DNA of 64,000 nt from Pectobacterium aroidearum (lineage in GTDB: Bacteria; Pseudomonadota; Gammaproteobacteria; Enterobacterales; Enterobacteriaceae), in NCBI RefSeq assembly GCF_041228105.1, contig NZ_CP166097.1, positions 372,001 to 436,000 of the forward strand. The letters run 5' to 3'. Shown here piece by piece: positions 55,708 to 64,000 of this stretch. The notes under the pieces are model-generated. The model was not told the origin of the DNA and searched no databases. It saw nothing but the letters and a program-made list of their open reading frames with translations. Positions within the stretch are counted from its first letter, which is position 1. Every line of letters begins with the position of its first letter. The position numbers were made by a program, and so were the translations under genes.

Positions 55708-56385
55708 ATGAAACCGTTTTTAATCGCGCCGTCCATTTTGTCGGCTGATTTTGCCCGTCTTGGTGAAGATACCGCTAACGTATTGGCTGCCGGGGCTGAT
55801 GTGGTCCATTTTGATGTTATGGATAACCACTATGTGCCAAATTTAACGATTGGCCCGCTGGTACTGAAATCCCTGCGCGATTACGGCATTACCGCGCCGA
55901 TTGACGTTCACCTGATGGTGAAACCTGTCGATCGTATCATCCCTGATTTCGCCAACGCGGGAGCCAGTTTCATTACCTTTCATCCCGAAGCTACCGATCA
56001 CCTCGATCGCTCATTACAGCTGATCAAAGATCACGGTTGCAAAGCCGGACTGGTGTTTAACCCTGCGACGCCGTTAAGCTATCTCGATTACGTCATGGAT
56101 AAGCTGGATATCATTCTGCTGATGTCGGTCAACCCCGGATTTGGCGGCCAGTCCTTTATTCCCAGCACGTTGGATAAGCTGCGTCAGGTGCGTCGTCTGA
56201 TCGACGACAGCGGTTACGACATTCGACTGGAAGTCGATGGCGGCGTTAAAGTAGAGAATATCGGCGCGATTGCTGAAGCAGGCGCGGATATGTTTGTGGC
56301 GGGATCGGCTATTTTTGGTCATCCAGATTACCGTGCCGTCATTGATAAAATGCGTAATGAAATTTCAAGGACGAAACATGACTGA
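55708..56385 (+). CDS. rpe: Ribulose-phosphate 3-epimerase
   Basis: 225 residues. Interconverts ribulose 5-phosphate and xylulose 5-phosphate. Metal/catalytic motifs: [67 protein letters not shown] ribosome-binding site. Its 3' end overlaps gph by eight bases. Confidence 0.97.
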   Translation: MKPFLIAPSILSADFARLGEDTANVLAAGADVVHFDVMDNHYVPNLTIGPLVLKSLRDYGITAPIDVHLMVKPVDRIIPDFANAGASFITFHPEATDHLDRSLQLIKDHGCKAGLVFNPATPLSYLDYVMDKLDIILLMSVNPGFGGQSFIPSTLDKLRQVRRLIDDSGYDIRLEVDGGVKVENIGAIAEAGADMFVAGSAIFGHPDYRAVIDKMRNEISRTKHD

Positions 56386-57082
56386 ATTAACCGCGATTCG
56401 CGGATTGGCTTTTGATTTAGACGGGACATTGATTCACAGCGCACCGGGTCTGGCGGCGGCAATCGATCAGGCGTTAGTGGCACAGTCGTTGCCTGCGGCG
56501 GGCGAAGCCCGTGTCGCAACCTGGATTGGTAACGGCGCGGACGTGATGGTGGAACGCGCGTTGCGCTGGGCTGGCGTTGAGCCAACGGCCGTACGCCAGC
56601 AGGAAACCCGTGAGCGGTTCGATAGCTATTATGCACAAACGGTGGATAGTGGCAGCACGCTGTTTCCGCAGGTAAAAGAGACGCTGGCGCAGTTGGCGCA
56701 GCAGGGCGTGCCGATGGCGGTGGTGACCAATAAACCCACGCCGTTCGTTGCCCCGTTATTGGCAGGCCTCGGGATTGGCGACTATTTTTCGCTGATCATC
56801 GGTGGCGATGACGTCATTGTGAAAAAGCCTCACCCTGCGCCACTCTATCTGGTGCTCGGTAAGCTGGGGCTGCGTGCCAGTGAACTGCTCTTCATTGGTG
56901 ATTCACGCAACGATATTCAGGCGGCACAGGCTGCGGGCTGTCGCTGCGTTGGCATGACGTATGGTTATAACTACGGTGAAGCGATCGAGCTGAGTCAGCC
57001 AGATGTTGTTCTGGATCGTTTCGCCGATATTTTGCCTCTGATCGGGCATTCTTCTTCACACAATCAGGAACCCTTAGTATGA
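56378..57082 (+). CDS. gph: Phosphoglycolate phosphatase
   Basis: 234-residue HAD phosphatase removing 2-phosphoglycolate. [13 protein letters not shown] (motif I), VVTNKPTPF (motif II), KKPHPAPLY (Lys) and [16 protein letters not shown] (motif IV). AAGGA precedes the ATG at 56378; upstream open sequence lies inside rpe. Overlaps trpS by four bases. Confidence 0.96.
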   Translation: MTELTAIRGLAFDLDGTLIHSAPGLAAAIDQALVAQSLPAAGEARVATWIGNGADVMVERALRWAGVEPTAVRQQETRERFDSYYAQTVDSGSTLFPQVKETLAQLAQQGVPMAVVTNKPTPFVAPLLAGLGIGDYFSLIIGGDDVIVKKPHPAPLYLVLGKLGLRASELLFIGDSRNDIQAAQAAGCRCVGMTYGYNYGEAIELSQPDVVLDRFADILPLIGHSSSHNQEPLV

Positions 57083-58083
57083 GCAAGCCCATTGTATTTA
57101 GCGGTGCGCAGCCGTCTGGTGAATTGACCATTGGTAACTACATGGGGGCGTTACGTCAGTGGGTCAACATGCAGGACGATTACGACTGCATCTATTGCAT
57201 CGTGGATTTGCACGCCATCACGGTACGTCAGGATCCGCAGGCGCTGAGAAAAGCGACGCTGGATACGCTGGCGCTGTATCTGGCCTGTGGCATCGATCCG
57301 AAAAAGAGCACCATTTTTGTTCAGTCCCACGTGCCTGAGCACAGCCAACTGAGCTGGATACTGAACTGTTACGCCTATTTCGGCGAACTGAGCCGTATGA
57401 CACAGTTCAAGGATAAATCCGCGCGTTATGAAGAGAACATCAACGCGGGTCTGTTCGATTATCCGGTACTGATGGCAGCAGACATCCTGCTGTACCAAAC
57501 GAATCAGGTGCCGGTGGGCGAAGATCAGAAGCAGCATCTGGAACTGAGCCGTGACGTTGGTCAGCGCTTCAACAGCTTGTATGGCGATATTTTCAAAGTG
57601 CCTGAGCCGTTCATTCCAAAATCGGGCGCGCGTGTGATGTCGCTGCTGGAACCGACCAAGAAGATGTCCAAATCTGACGATAACCGCAATAACGTTATCG
57701 GTCTGTTGGAAGATCCGAAAGCGGTGGTGAAGAAGATCAAACGTGCGGTGACGGATTCCGACGAGCCGCCAGTCGTGCGCTATGACGTGGCGAATAAAGC
57801 CGGGGTATCGAACCTGTTGGATATTCTGTCTGGCGTGACGGGAAAAAGCATCCCTGAGCTGGAGCAGGAATTCAACGGCCAGATGTATGGTCACCTGAAA
57901 GGTGCGGTGGCGGATGCGGTATCCGGCATGCTGTCTGAGCTGCAAGAGCGTTATCATCGTTTCCGTAACGACGAGGCGTTCCTGCAACAGGTGATGCGTG
58001 AAGGCGCTGAAAAAGCGAGTGCTCGCGCACAGGAAACGCTGAAGAAAGTCTACGACGCTGTTGGTTTTGTTTCCCGCCCGTAA
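57079..58083 (+). CDS. trpS: Tryptophanyl-tRNA synthetase
   Basis: 334 residues, class Ic synthetase. HIGH-like motif [18 protein letters not shown] in [13 protein letters not shown], and [19 protein letters not shown] in between. Last gene of the dam-rpe-gph-trpS cluster; a clear terminator follows. Confidence 0.98.
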   Translation: MSKPIVFSGAQPSGELTIGNYMGALRQWVNMQDDYDCIYCIVDLHAITVRQDPQALRKATLDTLALYLACGIDPKKSTIFVQSHVPEHSQLSWILNCYAYFGELSRMTQFKDKSARYEENINAGLFDYPVLMAADILLYQTNQVPVGEDQKQHLELSRDVGQRFNSLYGDIFKVPEPFIPKSGARVMSLLEPTKKMSKSDDNRNNVIGLLEDPKAVVKKIKRAVTDSDEPPVVRYDVANKAGVSNLLDILSGVTGKSIPELEQEFNGQMYGHLKGAVADAVSGMLSELQERYHRFRNDEAFLQQVMREGAEKASARAQETLKKVYDAVGFVSRP

Positions 58084-58092
58084 GTCTTAATC

Positions 58093-58124
58093 ACCGTCAG
58101 GAGATGTGCTCCTGACGGTTTCCT
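58093..58124 (+). terminator. Rho-independent terminator of trpS
   Basis: ACCGTCAGGAG (58093-58103) and CTCCTGACGGT (58109-58119), five-base loop, followed by TTCCTT. Confidence 0.8.
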
Positions 58125-58161
58125 TGCTGCTTCCTACAGATCCACTTCAATCAGCTTATTA

Positions 58162-59616
58162 TCACTGCGGGATAGGCGGGAACACATCGTCTGGAATCGG
58201 GTTTTCAAACGGTGTGTGCTGCAATCTTTCCTGATGGTCGGCTTTTGCCTGTGCAATCAGCTCAGGCGTCACCAGCAGGTCGATAGCCAGTGATGCCATT
58301 GCTTTCGCTGCATACTCCATGCCTTTGTGGGCAGCACCGGTTTTCCCCTGAGCGACCAACTGCCATGAATGCGCCGGTGTACCGATGGCGTAAGTGGCGC
58401 TGCGGATCTGCACCGTCGGTACAACCCAACTCACCGTCCCCACATCGGTGGAGCCGATGAAGGCTTCATTCGGGCTATACAGCGGGTAAATCCCGTCATG
58501 CAGCGTTAAACCCGGCTGAGGTTTGACACCGAAACGCGCGTAGGATTCGGCAATGTCTTCGGCACTCAGCGCCGTCTGGAACATCGCCGCCATCTTACGA
58601 TCTTCGTCATCAAACGGTATCGGGCCGAGTGCCAGCAAATGTTCGTGCATACGCGCTTCCAGCGGCGGATTTGCCAGCAGGTTGGCATCACCGCTAATCA
58701 CTTCGCTGCTGACCTCAGTTTCCGTCATCAGCGCCGCGCCTTCGGCAATTTTCTTCACGCGTTTGACGAGCTGGTGCAACTCCGGCAACTGGCGTGCCCG
58801 CACGAGGTAACGCACAGTGGCGTTGGCCTGAACGACGTTCGGAGCCTGGCCGCCGCTGTCGGTAATGGCGTAGTGAACGCGAGCGGAGGAAGGCATGTGT
58901 TCGCGCATGTAGTTCACGCCGACGTTCATCAGCTCCACGGCATCCAGCGCGCTGCGGCCCAGATGCGGGCTGGCGGCGGCATGAGCGGCGCGACCTTTGA
59001 AGTAGAAATTCAGTTCGTTACAGGCCAGCGACACCGGGCTGTTGACGCCAGTGAAGGTCGCCGGATGCCAGCAGAGGGCGATATCGACGTCGTCAAAGAC
59101 ACCTTCCTTGACCATAAAACCTTTGGACGATCCGCCTTCTTCCGCAGGGCAGCCGTAAAAACGCACGGTTCCAGCCAGTTCATGCTGTTGCAGATAGTCT
59201 TTCACTGCCGTTGCCGCCTGTAGCGCCGCGGTGCCGAGCAGGTTGTGTCCGCAGCCGTGACCGTTGCCCCCGTTTTCCAGCGGCTTCGGTTCTGCGACGT
59301 TCGCCTGCTGGCTCAGGCCCGGCAGCGCATCGTATTCACCCAGAATGGCGATAATCGGCAGACCTGCGCCGAATTCCCCCAATAGTGCGGTAGGCATACC
59401 GGCGATGCCTTTCGTCAGGCGAAAACCTTCCGCCTTCAGGACGGCTTCGTGCTGTGCCGCTGAACGATGCTCTTCGTAGTTTAGCTCCGGCGTATCCCAG
59501 ATGCCGTCGCTCAGCGTACAGAACTGCTGTCGCTTGGCCGCAATCAGGTCGCAGATTTCTTCTACGGCTTGATGGTTGACCGCGGGCAGCATTCCTTCAT
59601 TGTGTGTTGCATTCAT
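58162..59616 (-). CDS. M20-family amidohydrolase, AbgB-like
   Basis: 484 residues of the M20D peptidase/amidohydrolase group, similar in length and motifs to AbgB (p-aminobenzoyl-glutamate hydrolase subunit). Metal ligands: GNGHGCGHN (Cys-His), CPAEEGGSSKG (catalytic Glu pair), LCWHPA, and a C-terminal GTPAHSWQ. The lid domain has GRAAHAAASPHLGRSALDAVELM. It should hydrolyse an N-acyl or aminobenzoyl amino-acid amide, perhaps a plant conjugate such as an auxin-amino-acid amide; the substrate is not visible. Last gene of the ABC transporter operon, separated from the binding-protein gene by a hairpin. Confidence 0.86.
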   Translation of the reverse strand: MNATHNEGMLPAVNHQAVEEICDLIAAKRQQFCTLSDGIWDTPELNYEEHRSAAQHEAVLKAEGFRLTKGIAGMPTALLGEFGAGLPIIAILGEYDALPGLSQQANVAEPKPLENGGNGHGCGHNLLGTAALQAATAVKDYLQQHELAGTVRFYGCPAEEGGSSKGFMVKEGVFDDVDIALCWHPATFTGVNSPVSLACNELNFYFKGRAAHAAASPHLGRSALDAVELMNVGVNYMREHMPSSARVHYAITDSGGQAPNVVQANATVRYLVRARQLPELHQLVKRVKKIAEGAALMTETEVSSEVISGDANLLANPPLEARMHEHLLALGPIPFDDEDRKMAAMFQTALSAEDIAESYARFGVKPQPGLTLHDGIYPLYSPNEAFIGSTDVGTVSWVVPTVQIRSATYAIGTPAHSWQLVAQGKTGAAHKGMEYAAKAMASLAIDLLVTPELIAQAKADHQERLQHTPFENPIPDDVFPPIPQ

Positions 59617-59659
59617 GCGTGGTGTGCTCGTTTGATTGTTCTGATAGGCATTGGCGAGG

Positions 59660-59689
59660 GCGAGTCATAGCCGGCTAGCCATGACTCGC
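59660..59689. repeat. Intercistronic hairpin between binding-protein and amidohydrolase genes
   Basis: GCGAGTCAT (59660-59668) and ATGACTCGC (59681-59689), extendable by three more pairs with a wobble. No T-run. Such hairpins often keep binding-protein mRNA more abundant than downstream genes. Confidence 0.6.
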
Positions 59690-59710
59690 GATTCTGCAAT
59701 CGGGTAATGC

Positions 59711-60580
59711 TTAGAGCGGTGTGGTGTCCATGCCGAACCATTTTTCGCTCAGTTTTCTGATCGTACCGTCTTGCTTGGCCTGATCGATGGCCTTGTCGAA
59801 CATGGCTTTCAGCTCTGGATCGCTCTTACGCAGGCCAACGGAAGAGCCGCTGCCCAAAATGCCGCCGATGAACTGTGGCCCCGGTGTGACGATATCGGCA
59901 TTGCCCGGTTTTTCCGAAATGCTTTTCAGGTAAGGTGCGGAAGCGATAACCAGATCGACACGGCCCGCTTTCAGATCCAGATCGTGTTCTTGCGTGGTTT
60001 TATATTCACGTACCTTCATCACGCCTTTCATATATTTATCCAAAAAGGCGCTGGCGATAGAGGCGGACTGTACACCAATAGTTTTGCCTTCCAGCAGCGG
60101 CTTCAGCTTCTCAATTTCAGCCTTTGCGGTGGCTTCGTCGGCTGGATTAATGGAGAAACGCTGGCCTGCGTCTGGGAATTCTTTAGCGAGTTTGCTGGAT
60201 TTCAGTACGGCGAAAGTCTGTCCTGCCTGCGTGTACGGCTGGCTGAAATCGATCACCTCACGGCGTTTTTCCGTAGCGGACATACCAGAAATGATGGCGT
60301 CGAACTTACCAGCATTCAGGGCAGGAATGGTGCTGGTGAACGGTTGAACCATGATCTCGCATTTCACCTGCATGTTGTTACACAGCACTTTGTACAGTTC
60401 GATCTCCATGCCATCCAGCGTGCCATCTGGCTTGGTGAAGTTATACGGGTGGTAAGCGCCTTCGGTGGCGATGCGGACGGTCGTCCATTTCTTCTCTTCC
60501 GCTGAGGCGGTGAATGAGGCGGCCAGCGTACCTGCCATGCACAGCGAGCAGGCGAGCAGAGTCAGTTTTGATTTGATCAT
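59711..60580 (-). CDS. Periplasmic amino-acid-type binding protein (family 3)
   Basis: 289 residues. Signal peptide (LTLLACSLCMAGTLAASFTASAEE), then the SBP_bac_3 fold: VRIATEGAYHPYNFTKPDGTLDGMEIELYKVL, AGKFDAIISGMSATEKRREVIDFSQPY, GKTIGVQSASIASAFL and the C-terminal GTIRKLSEKWFG. This is the HisJ/ArgT/opine-binding group; the conserved Arg and Asp that hold alpha-amino and carboxyl groups appear present (RREVIDFSQPY, GRVDLVIAS). Start at ATG 60580 after AGGAG; an upstream in-frame start is unlikely. The substrate may be an amino-acid conjugate given the amidohydrolase gene. Confidence 0.9.
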   Translation of the reverse strand: MIKSKLTLLACSLCMAGTLAASFTASAEEKKWTTVRIATEGAYHPYNFTKPDGTLDGMEIELYKVLCNNMQVKCEIMVQPFTSTIPALNAGKFDAIISGMSATEKRREVIDFSQPYTQAGQTFAVLKSSKLAKEFPDAGQRFSINPADEATAKAEIEKLKPLLEGKTIGVQSASIASAFLDKYMKGVMKVREYKTTQEHDLDLKAGRVDLVIASAPYLKSISEKPGNADIVTPGPQFIGGILGSGSSVGLRKSDPELKAMFDKAIDQAKQDGTIRKLSEKWFGMDTTPL

Positions 60581-60676
60581 GATGGTTTTCTCCTGGTACT
60601 TCATATAATTATGTTTTTCCCACTTTCATCACGCGACAGAGAGATAAATCTGCACATGAAGCTAGCGGGGCTGTGT

Positions 60677-61441
60677 TTACCAACTGGCAATAAATTGCCG
60701 GAAGCGAGCCGACTGGCTGGCAGTGAAAACCTGCTCCGGCGTTCCCTGTTCTTCAATTTCCCCCTGGTGGAGGAAGACGATACGGTTAGAGACTTCGCGG
60801 GCAAAATCCATTTCGTGAGTCACGACCAACATGGTCATCCCTTCGTCCGCCAGCGTGCGCATCACGCGCAGCACTTCGCCAACCAGTTCCGGGTCGAGCG
60901 CGGAAGTCGGTTCATCGAACAGCATCACTTTGGGTTCCATCGCGAGCGCGCGGGCAATGGCGGCGCGCTGCTGCTGTCCGCCGGACAAATGCGCAGGATA
61001 GTAGTGGCGCTTATCGGCCAGACCGACTTTCTCTAATAGCTGCTCGGCGTGTTCCACACACTCTGCCTGTGGACGCTTTAAGACATGCACGGGCGCTTCG
61101 ATGATGTTTTCCAGCACGGTCTTGTGTGACCAGAGGTTAAAATTCTGGAACACCATACCCAACTGAGTACGAATTCTGTCGATCTGTTTAGGGTTCGACG
61201 GGCGGTTTTGCCCTTTGCGGTTCGGCTTCATTTCAATCGCTTCTCCGCCGACGAGAATCTCGCCCTGATCGGGAAGCTCAAGCAGATTGCTACAGCGCAA
61301 CAGCGTCGATTTGCCTGAACCGGACGATCCCAGAATGGAGATGACTTCCCCCTGATTGGCTTCAATGGAGATCCCTTTCAGAACGTCCAGAGAACCGAAA
61401 CTTTTGTGAATGTTGCGCAGGCTAATGGCGGGTGTCGTCAT
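60677..61441 (-). CDS. Polar amino-acid ABC transporter ATPase, HisP/GlnQ-like
   Basis: 254 residues. Walker [14 protein letters not shown]-loop [17 protein letters not shown], signature [15 protein letters not shown], Walker [22 protein letters not shown]-loop [13 protein letters not shown]. The insert around [20 protein letters not shown] is typical of HisP. Overlaps the upstream permease gene by four bases. Confidence 0.95.
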   Translation of the reverse strand: MTTPAISLRNIHKSFGSLDVLKGISIEANQGEVISILGSSGSGKSTLLRCSNLLELPDQGEILVGGEAIEMKPNRKGQNRPSNPKQIDRIRTQLGMVFQNFNLWSHKTVLENIIEAPVHVLKRPQAECVEHAEQLLEKVGLADKRHYYPAHLSGGQQQRAAIARALAMEPKVMLFDEPTSALDPELVGEVLRVMRTLADEGMTMLVVTHEMDFAREVSNRIVFLHQGEIEEQGTPEQVFTASQSARFRQFIASW

Positions 61442-62172
61442 TGCAGGTCTCCCAATTTCTTAATTTTTTTCGCTGCCGGCTGCGCACCCGGCGCACGGAG
61501 ATGAGGGGTAAGCGTAAATTCTGTCCACATCAGCAAACGTGTCAGAATAAGGTTAATAAACAGATAAATGGCACCGGCGACCAGGAAGACTTCGAGCGCA
61601 CGGTAAGTTTCTGCGATGAGGCGTGCGGCGATCCCGGTGATTTCCATCAGCGTGATGATGGAAGCCAGCGAGGTCGATTTCACCATCGAGATCAGCTCGT
61701 TGCCGTAAGCAGGGAGCGCCTGACGGATCGCCAGCGGGAAAACGATTCGCTTGAAAATCATGAACGACGGCATGCCGCAGGCGCGCGCGGATTCGATTTG
61801 GCCTACCGGAACGGACTGCAATCCGCCACGGATAATCTCGCAGGCATAGGCGCCGGTACACAGGCTGAGCGACAGCAGGGCGCACCAGTGGGGTTCCCGC
61901 AGAAACGGCCACAATATGCTCTCGCGAATCCATTGAAATTGCCCCAGTCCGTAGTAAATCAGGAACAACTGCACCAGCAGCGGCGTACCGCGGAAAAACA
62001 GTACGTAGGTTCGTGAAATTGAGCGCAGCACGGCAAAGGATGACAGCTGCATCAATGCCAGCCCTAACGCCAGAAAGAAGCCCAGAAAAACGGAGCTGAC
62101 CGCCAGTTGCAGGGTCAGCGGAATACCGGGAATAATCTCCAGAAACGTGTCGTACAGAAAAGGAAAATCCAT
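61438..62172 (-). CDS. Polar amino-acid ABC transporter permease, HisM-like
   Basis: 244 residues with about five membrane helices. The EAA loop is [36 protein letters not shown]. First helix region [22 protein letters not shown]. It pairs with the following ATPase and the preceding permease, overlapping both by a few bases. Confidence 0.93.
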   Translation of the reverse strand: MDFPFLYDTFLEIIPGIPLTLQLAVSSVFLGFFLALGLALMQLSSFAVLRSISRTYVLFFRGTPLLVQLFLIYYGLGQFQWIRESILWPFLREPHWCALLSLSLCTGAYACEIIRGGLQSVPVGQIESARACGMPSFMIFKRIVFPLAIRQALPAYGNELISMVKSTSLASIITLMEITGIAARLIAETYRALEVFLVAGAIYLFINLILTRLLMWTEFTLTPHLRAPGAQPAAKKIKKLGDLQ

Positions 62173-62888
62173 CAGCGTTTCACACCCCGGGAATAATGAG
62201 ACTCGGCGCGGCGCATAATCCAGCCGGAACCGATCGAAATAAGCAGATACAGCAGTGCGGCAGCCATGAAGAAATCAAACGGTTTGCCAGTAGAGCCTGC
62301 ACCGGTTTGCGACTGTGTCATCAGTTCGGCGACACCGGTAACGGAAACCAGCGCAGAGGTTTTCAGCACCAGTTGCCATACGTTGCCGAGCGCGGGGATG
62401 GCATGGCGCAGCAGAAGCGGCATGATGATGCGGCGCAGGCGTAGCATCGTTGGCATGCCGCAGGCTTTAGCGGCTTCAATTTCCCCTTTGGAAACGGCGT
62501 AGAACGCGCCGCGATAAACTTCCGTCTGCTGTGCGCCGGAGGAAATGCCGACGGCGAAGACACCTGCAAGGAAGCCGGGAAAGCCGAGAAATTCGTTGCT
62601 GCCAAACAGTTTAGCCAGCAGCGTTAACGCGGAACTGCCGCCGAAATAAAGCAGGTAGATGATGAGCAGGTCCGGTATGCCTCGGGTGATGGTGGTGTAC
62701 CCATCAGCCAAATAGCGCACGGGGCGATTGCCGCAAATTTTGGACCAGGCGCCAATCGTGCCGATCGCAGCTCCCAGCAGGAAACCGCAGATCGCCAGTG
62801 CGAGCGTCATTCCTGCCCCAATCAGTAATAATTTTCCCCAGCCATGCTCACCAAAACTGATGAGTTGCCAGAAGGTAATGTCTTCCAC
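62172..62888 (-). CDS. Polar amino-acid ABC transporter permease, HisQ-like
   Basis: 238 residues, about five membrane helices; EAA loop GEIEAAKACGMPTMLRLRRIIMPLLLRHAIPALGNVW. I prefer the GTG at 62888, preceded by GGAG with six-base spacing, over a TTG four codons earlier that has no ribosome-binding site. First gene of the operon (permease, permease, ATPase, binding protein, amidohydrolase). A sigma-54-type promoter lies about 240 bases upstream. Confidence 0.9.
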   Translation of the reverse strand: MEDITFWQLISFGEHGWGKLLLIGAGMTLALAICGFLLGAAIGTIGAWSKICGNRPVRYLADGYTTITRGIPDLLIIYLLYFGGSSALTLLAKLFGSNEFLGFPGFLAGVFAVGISSGAQQTEVYRGAFYAVSKGEIEAAKACGMPTMLRLRRIIMPLLLRHAIPALGNVWQLVLKTSALVSVTGVAELMTQSQTGAGSTGKPFDFFMAAALLYLLISIGSGWIMRRAESHYSRGVKR

Positions 62889-63128
62889 AAGTGACTCCAA
62901 ACTGCTTACTTATTGTTCTGCCTGGCAGAACTGTTTTTTGTGATCAAAGGACTACATGCTCCGTTTCCGTTCAGAAACGAGAGTAGAAATACGTAATGAC
63001 GCGATGTATCACCCTTCGATATGTACTCATGCGTGAGGCACTAATTTCGATAAACCACGATGGCTTGACGATGAAATCGGTTCGAGATGAACGACTCAGA
63101 GGTCGTGCCGCGAATCTATTAGAAAGCT

Positions 63129-63145
63129 AAGCAATAGTCGGGCCA
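63129..63145 (-). promoter_or_regulatory. Sigma-54 (-24/-12) promoter of the ABC-amidohydrolase operon
   Basis: On the minus strand TGGCCCGACTATTGCTT matches TGGCACG-N4-TTGCW with a single mismatch and exact GG-N10-GC spacing. Confidence 0.65.
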
Positions 63146-63271
63146 CGTTTTACGTAAACTATTATTGATTATTTATTCATATAGTCTGCTTATTAATGAG
63201 TTTTGTTTTAGTCAAAATAAGGCAGATATGGCCTGCGGTAAAGCATTAAAGTGACATTTTGTAAGGGGGTA

Positions 63272-63286
63272 TGTCCAAAATAGTGC
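63272..63286. promoter_or_regulatory. Second, weaker NtrC half-site
   Basis: TGTCCAAAATAGTGC: right half TAGTGC fits TRGTGC, left half is poor. Centre is 41 bases (about four helical turns) from the stronger site. Confidence 0.3.
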
Positions 63287-63311
63287 ATTGTTATGCTATT
63301 TGGTGGGGCGT

Positions 63312-63328
63312 TGCATTATGATGGTGCA
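63312..63328. promoter_or_regulatory. NtrC-type enhancer site
   Basis: TGCATTATGATGGTGCA; on the minus strand GCACC-N4-TAATGC against the consensus GCACY-N4-TRGTGC, one mismatch. About 170 bases upstream of the -24/-12 element, a typical enhancer distance. Confidence 0.55.
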
Positions 63329-63332
63329 ATAA

Positions 63333-63358
63333 CCGCTATCCGGCAGAACGGACAGCGG
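63333..63358 (-). terminator. Probable terminator hairpin of cysG
   Basis: CCGCTATCCG and CGGACAGCGG with a six-base loop (9 of 10 pairs), followed on the minus strand by TTATT; 24 bases past the cysG stop. The short T-tract makes it a weak terminator. Confidence 0.5.
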
Positions 63359-63382
63359 GTGAGGAAGGAGGTAGGGAGAGGA

Positions 63383-64000
63383 TTATGCTGTCTGGTCAGA
63401 GAACCAGCTCAACTTTTCCCGTAGCTCGACGACGTTGCCGATGATGATCAAACTCGGGCTGCTGGCCTGTTGTGCTAATTCGCTCAGTTGAGAGAGCTGT
63501 CCACTCAGGACGCGCTGTTTGGTAGAGGTGCCGTTTTCGATAATCGCGACAGGCACGGTTTCCGGTAACCGCTGTTCGATCAGCTTGCTTTGAATGTACT
63601 CGGCTTGTTGCAGCCCCATATAAAACACCAGCGTCTGCTTTTCCGCTGCGAGGCTGGACCAATCCAGATCGGTGTCGTGTTTAACGTGTCCGGTGATCAG
63701 TCTGACGCCCTGCGAGCGATCGCGATGGGTGAGTGGGATACCGCTGTAGGCTGAACAGCCCGACGCGGCGGTAATACCAGGTACGACGGAGAACGGCACG
63801 CCCGCCTGCTGCAGATGCTCCAGCTCTTCGGCGCCACGGCCGAAGATAAAAGGGTCACCGCCTTTCAGCCTGACGACGCGATGGCCCGCTCGCGCCTTTT
63901 CTTCAAGCAACTGATTGATTTGCTCCTGAGGCATGCAGTGATAGCCAGACGCTTTACCCACGAAGATGCGTTCGGCGTCGCGGCGTGACAGATTGAGGAT
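63383..64000 (-). CDS. cysG: Siroheme synthase CysG, C-terminal uroporphyrinogen-III methyltransferase domain (5' truncated by window edge)
   Basis: 205 C-terminal residues visible, from about [17 protein letters not shown] to the stop; the gene continues beyond 64000. The SUMT domain carries out two SAM-dependent methylations of uroporphyrinogen III to precorrin-2; full CysG also dehydrogenates and chelates iron through an N-terminal domain not seen here. Conserved: [57 protein letters not shown] and [14 protein letters not shown]. Convergent with trpS across the ABC-amidohydrolase insertion. Confidence 0.96.
   Translation of the reverse strand: MLNLSRRDAERIFVGKASGYHCMPQEQINQLLEEKARAGHRVVRLKGGDPFIFGRGAEELEHLQQAGVPFSVVPGITAASGCSAYSGIPLTHRDRSQGVRLITGHVKHDTDLDWSSLAAEKQTLVFYMGLQQAEYIQSKLIEQRLPETVPVAIIENGTSTKQRVLSGQLSQLSELAQQASSPSLIIIGNVVELREKLSWFSDQTA

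Larger units (their letters stand above)
62889..63382. other. Intergenic region with sigma-54/NtrC-type control of the ABC-amidohydrolase operon
   Basis: 494 bases without a gene. From right to left: the cysG 3' hairpin, NtrC-like sites at 63312-63328 and 63272-63286, and a -24/-12 promoter at 63129-63145. A leader of roughly 230 bases would precede the first permease gene; nothing specific was recognised in it. Confidence 0.6.

Noticed and set aside
63300..63317. A second sigma-54 promoter, reading rightward, at TGGTGGGGCGTTGCA
   Set aside because: The GG-to-GC spacing is one base short, and it would transcribe into the 3' end of cysG.

Overview
The window looks like chromosome of a soft-rot enterobacterium, most likely Pectobacterium. 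From about 33.9 kb to the right edge the gene order is that of the E. coli ompR to cysG segment (ompR-envZ-pckA-hslO-hslR-yrfG-igaA-nudE-mrcA-hofMNOPQ-aroKB-damX-dam-rpe-gph-trpS...cysG). The left part carries pectin-catabolism genes (kduI, kdgT) and a periplasmic L-asparaginase, both typical of soft-rot bacteria. The genus is an inference from gene content and order; no database was consulted.

Layout. 1-13 kb: the C-terminal 60 percent of an AcrB/AcrD-type RND pump; a LysE-family exporter with a GlxA-type regulator; a four-gene operon of a secreted alkaline phosphatase, a small exported CxxC protein and an ABC ATPase plus FtsX-like permease with an extreme His-rich loop; ansB; the kdgT-kduI operon; a 269-bp repeat with terminal inverted repeats; an IclR-family regulator with a large dyad at its start. 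13-21.6 kb: tex, a citrate synthase paralog lacking one catalytic histidine, a chemoreceptor, the bifunctional ornithine-lipid synthase olsF behind a good PHO-box match, and greB.

21.6-33.5 kb is an accessory siderophore island set between greB and ompR. A CitE/HpcH-like lyase gene diverges from an operon for one NIS (IucA/IucC) synthetase, a TonB-dependent receptor, a fold-III PLP decarboxylase, an SbnA-like beta-substitution enzyme, an octopine-dehydrogenase-family enzyme, an MFS exporter, a periplasmic binding protein and a very small ParB-fold protein resembling the serine kinase SbnI. Together they match the logic of staphyloferrin B synthesis (serine to O-phosphoserine to ACEGA to L-2,3-diaminopropionate plus 2-oxoglutarate, then condensation with citrate). 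However, SbnB is replaced by an opine dehydrogenase and only one condensing synthetase is present. A Fur-box-like site lies in the divergent promoter. This is the most interesting system in the window.

33.9-64 kb is mostly core: osmoregulation (ompR-envZ), gluconeogenesis (pckA), redox and heat-shock chaperones (hslO, hslR), Rcs control (igaA), PBP1a (mrcA), the hof DNA-uptake/pilus-assembly genes, shikimate genes and dam. Two accessory insertions interrupt it: a secreted DUF1593 protein (43.5-45 kb) and, between trpS and cysG, an operon of a polar amino-acid ABC transporter with an M20 amidohydrolase. The latter is preceded by a near-consensus sigma-54 promoter and NtrC-type enhancer sites, suggesting a nitrogen-scavenging unit. 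The window ends inside cysG.
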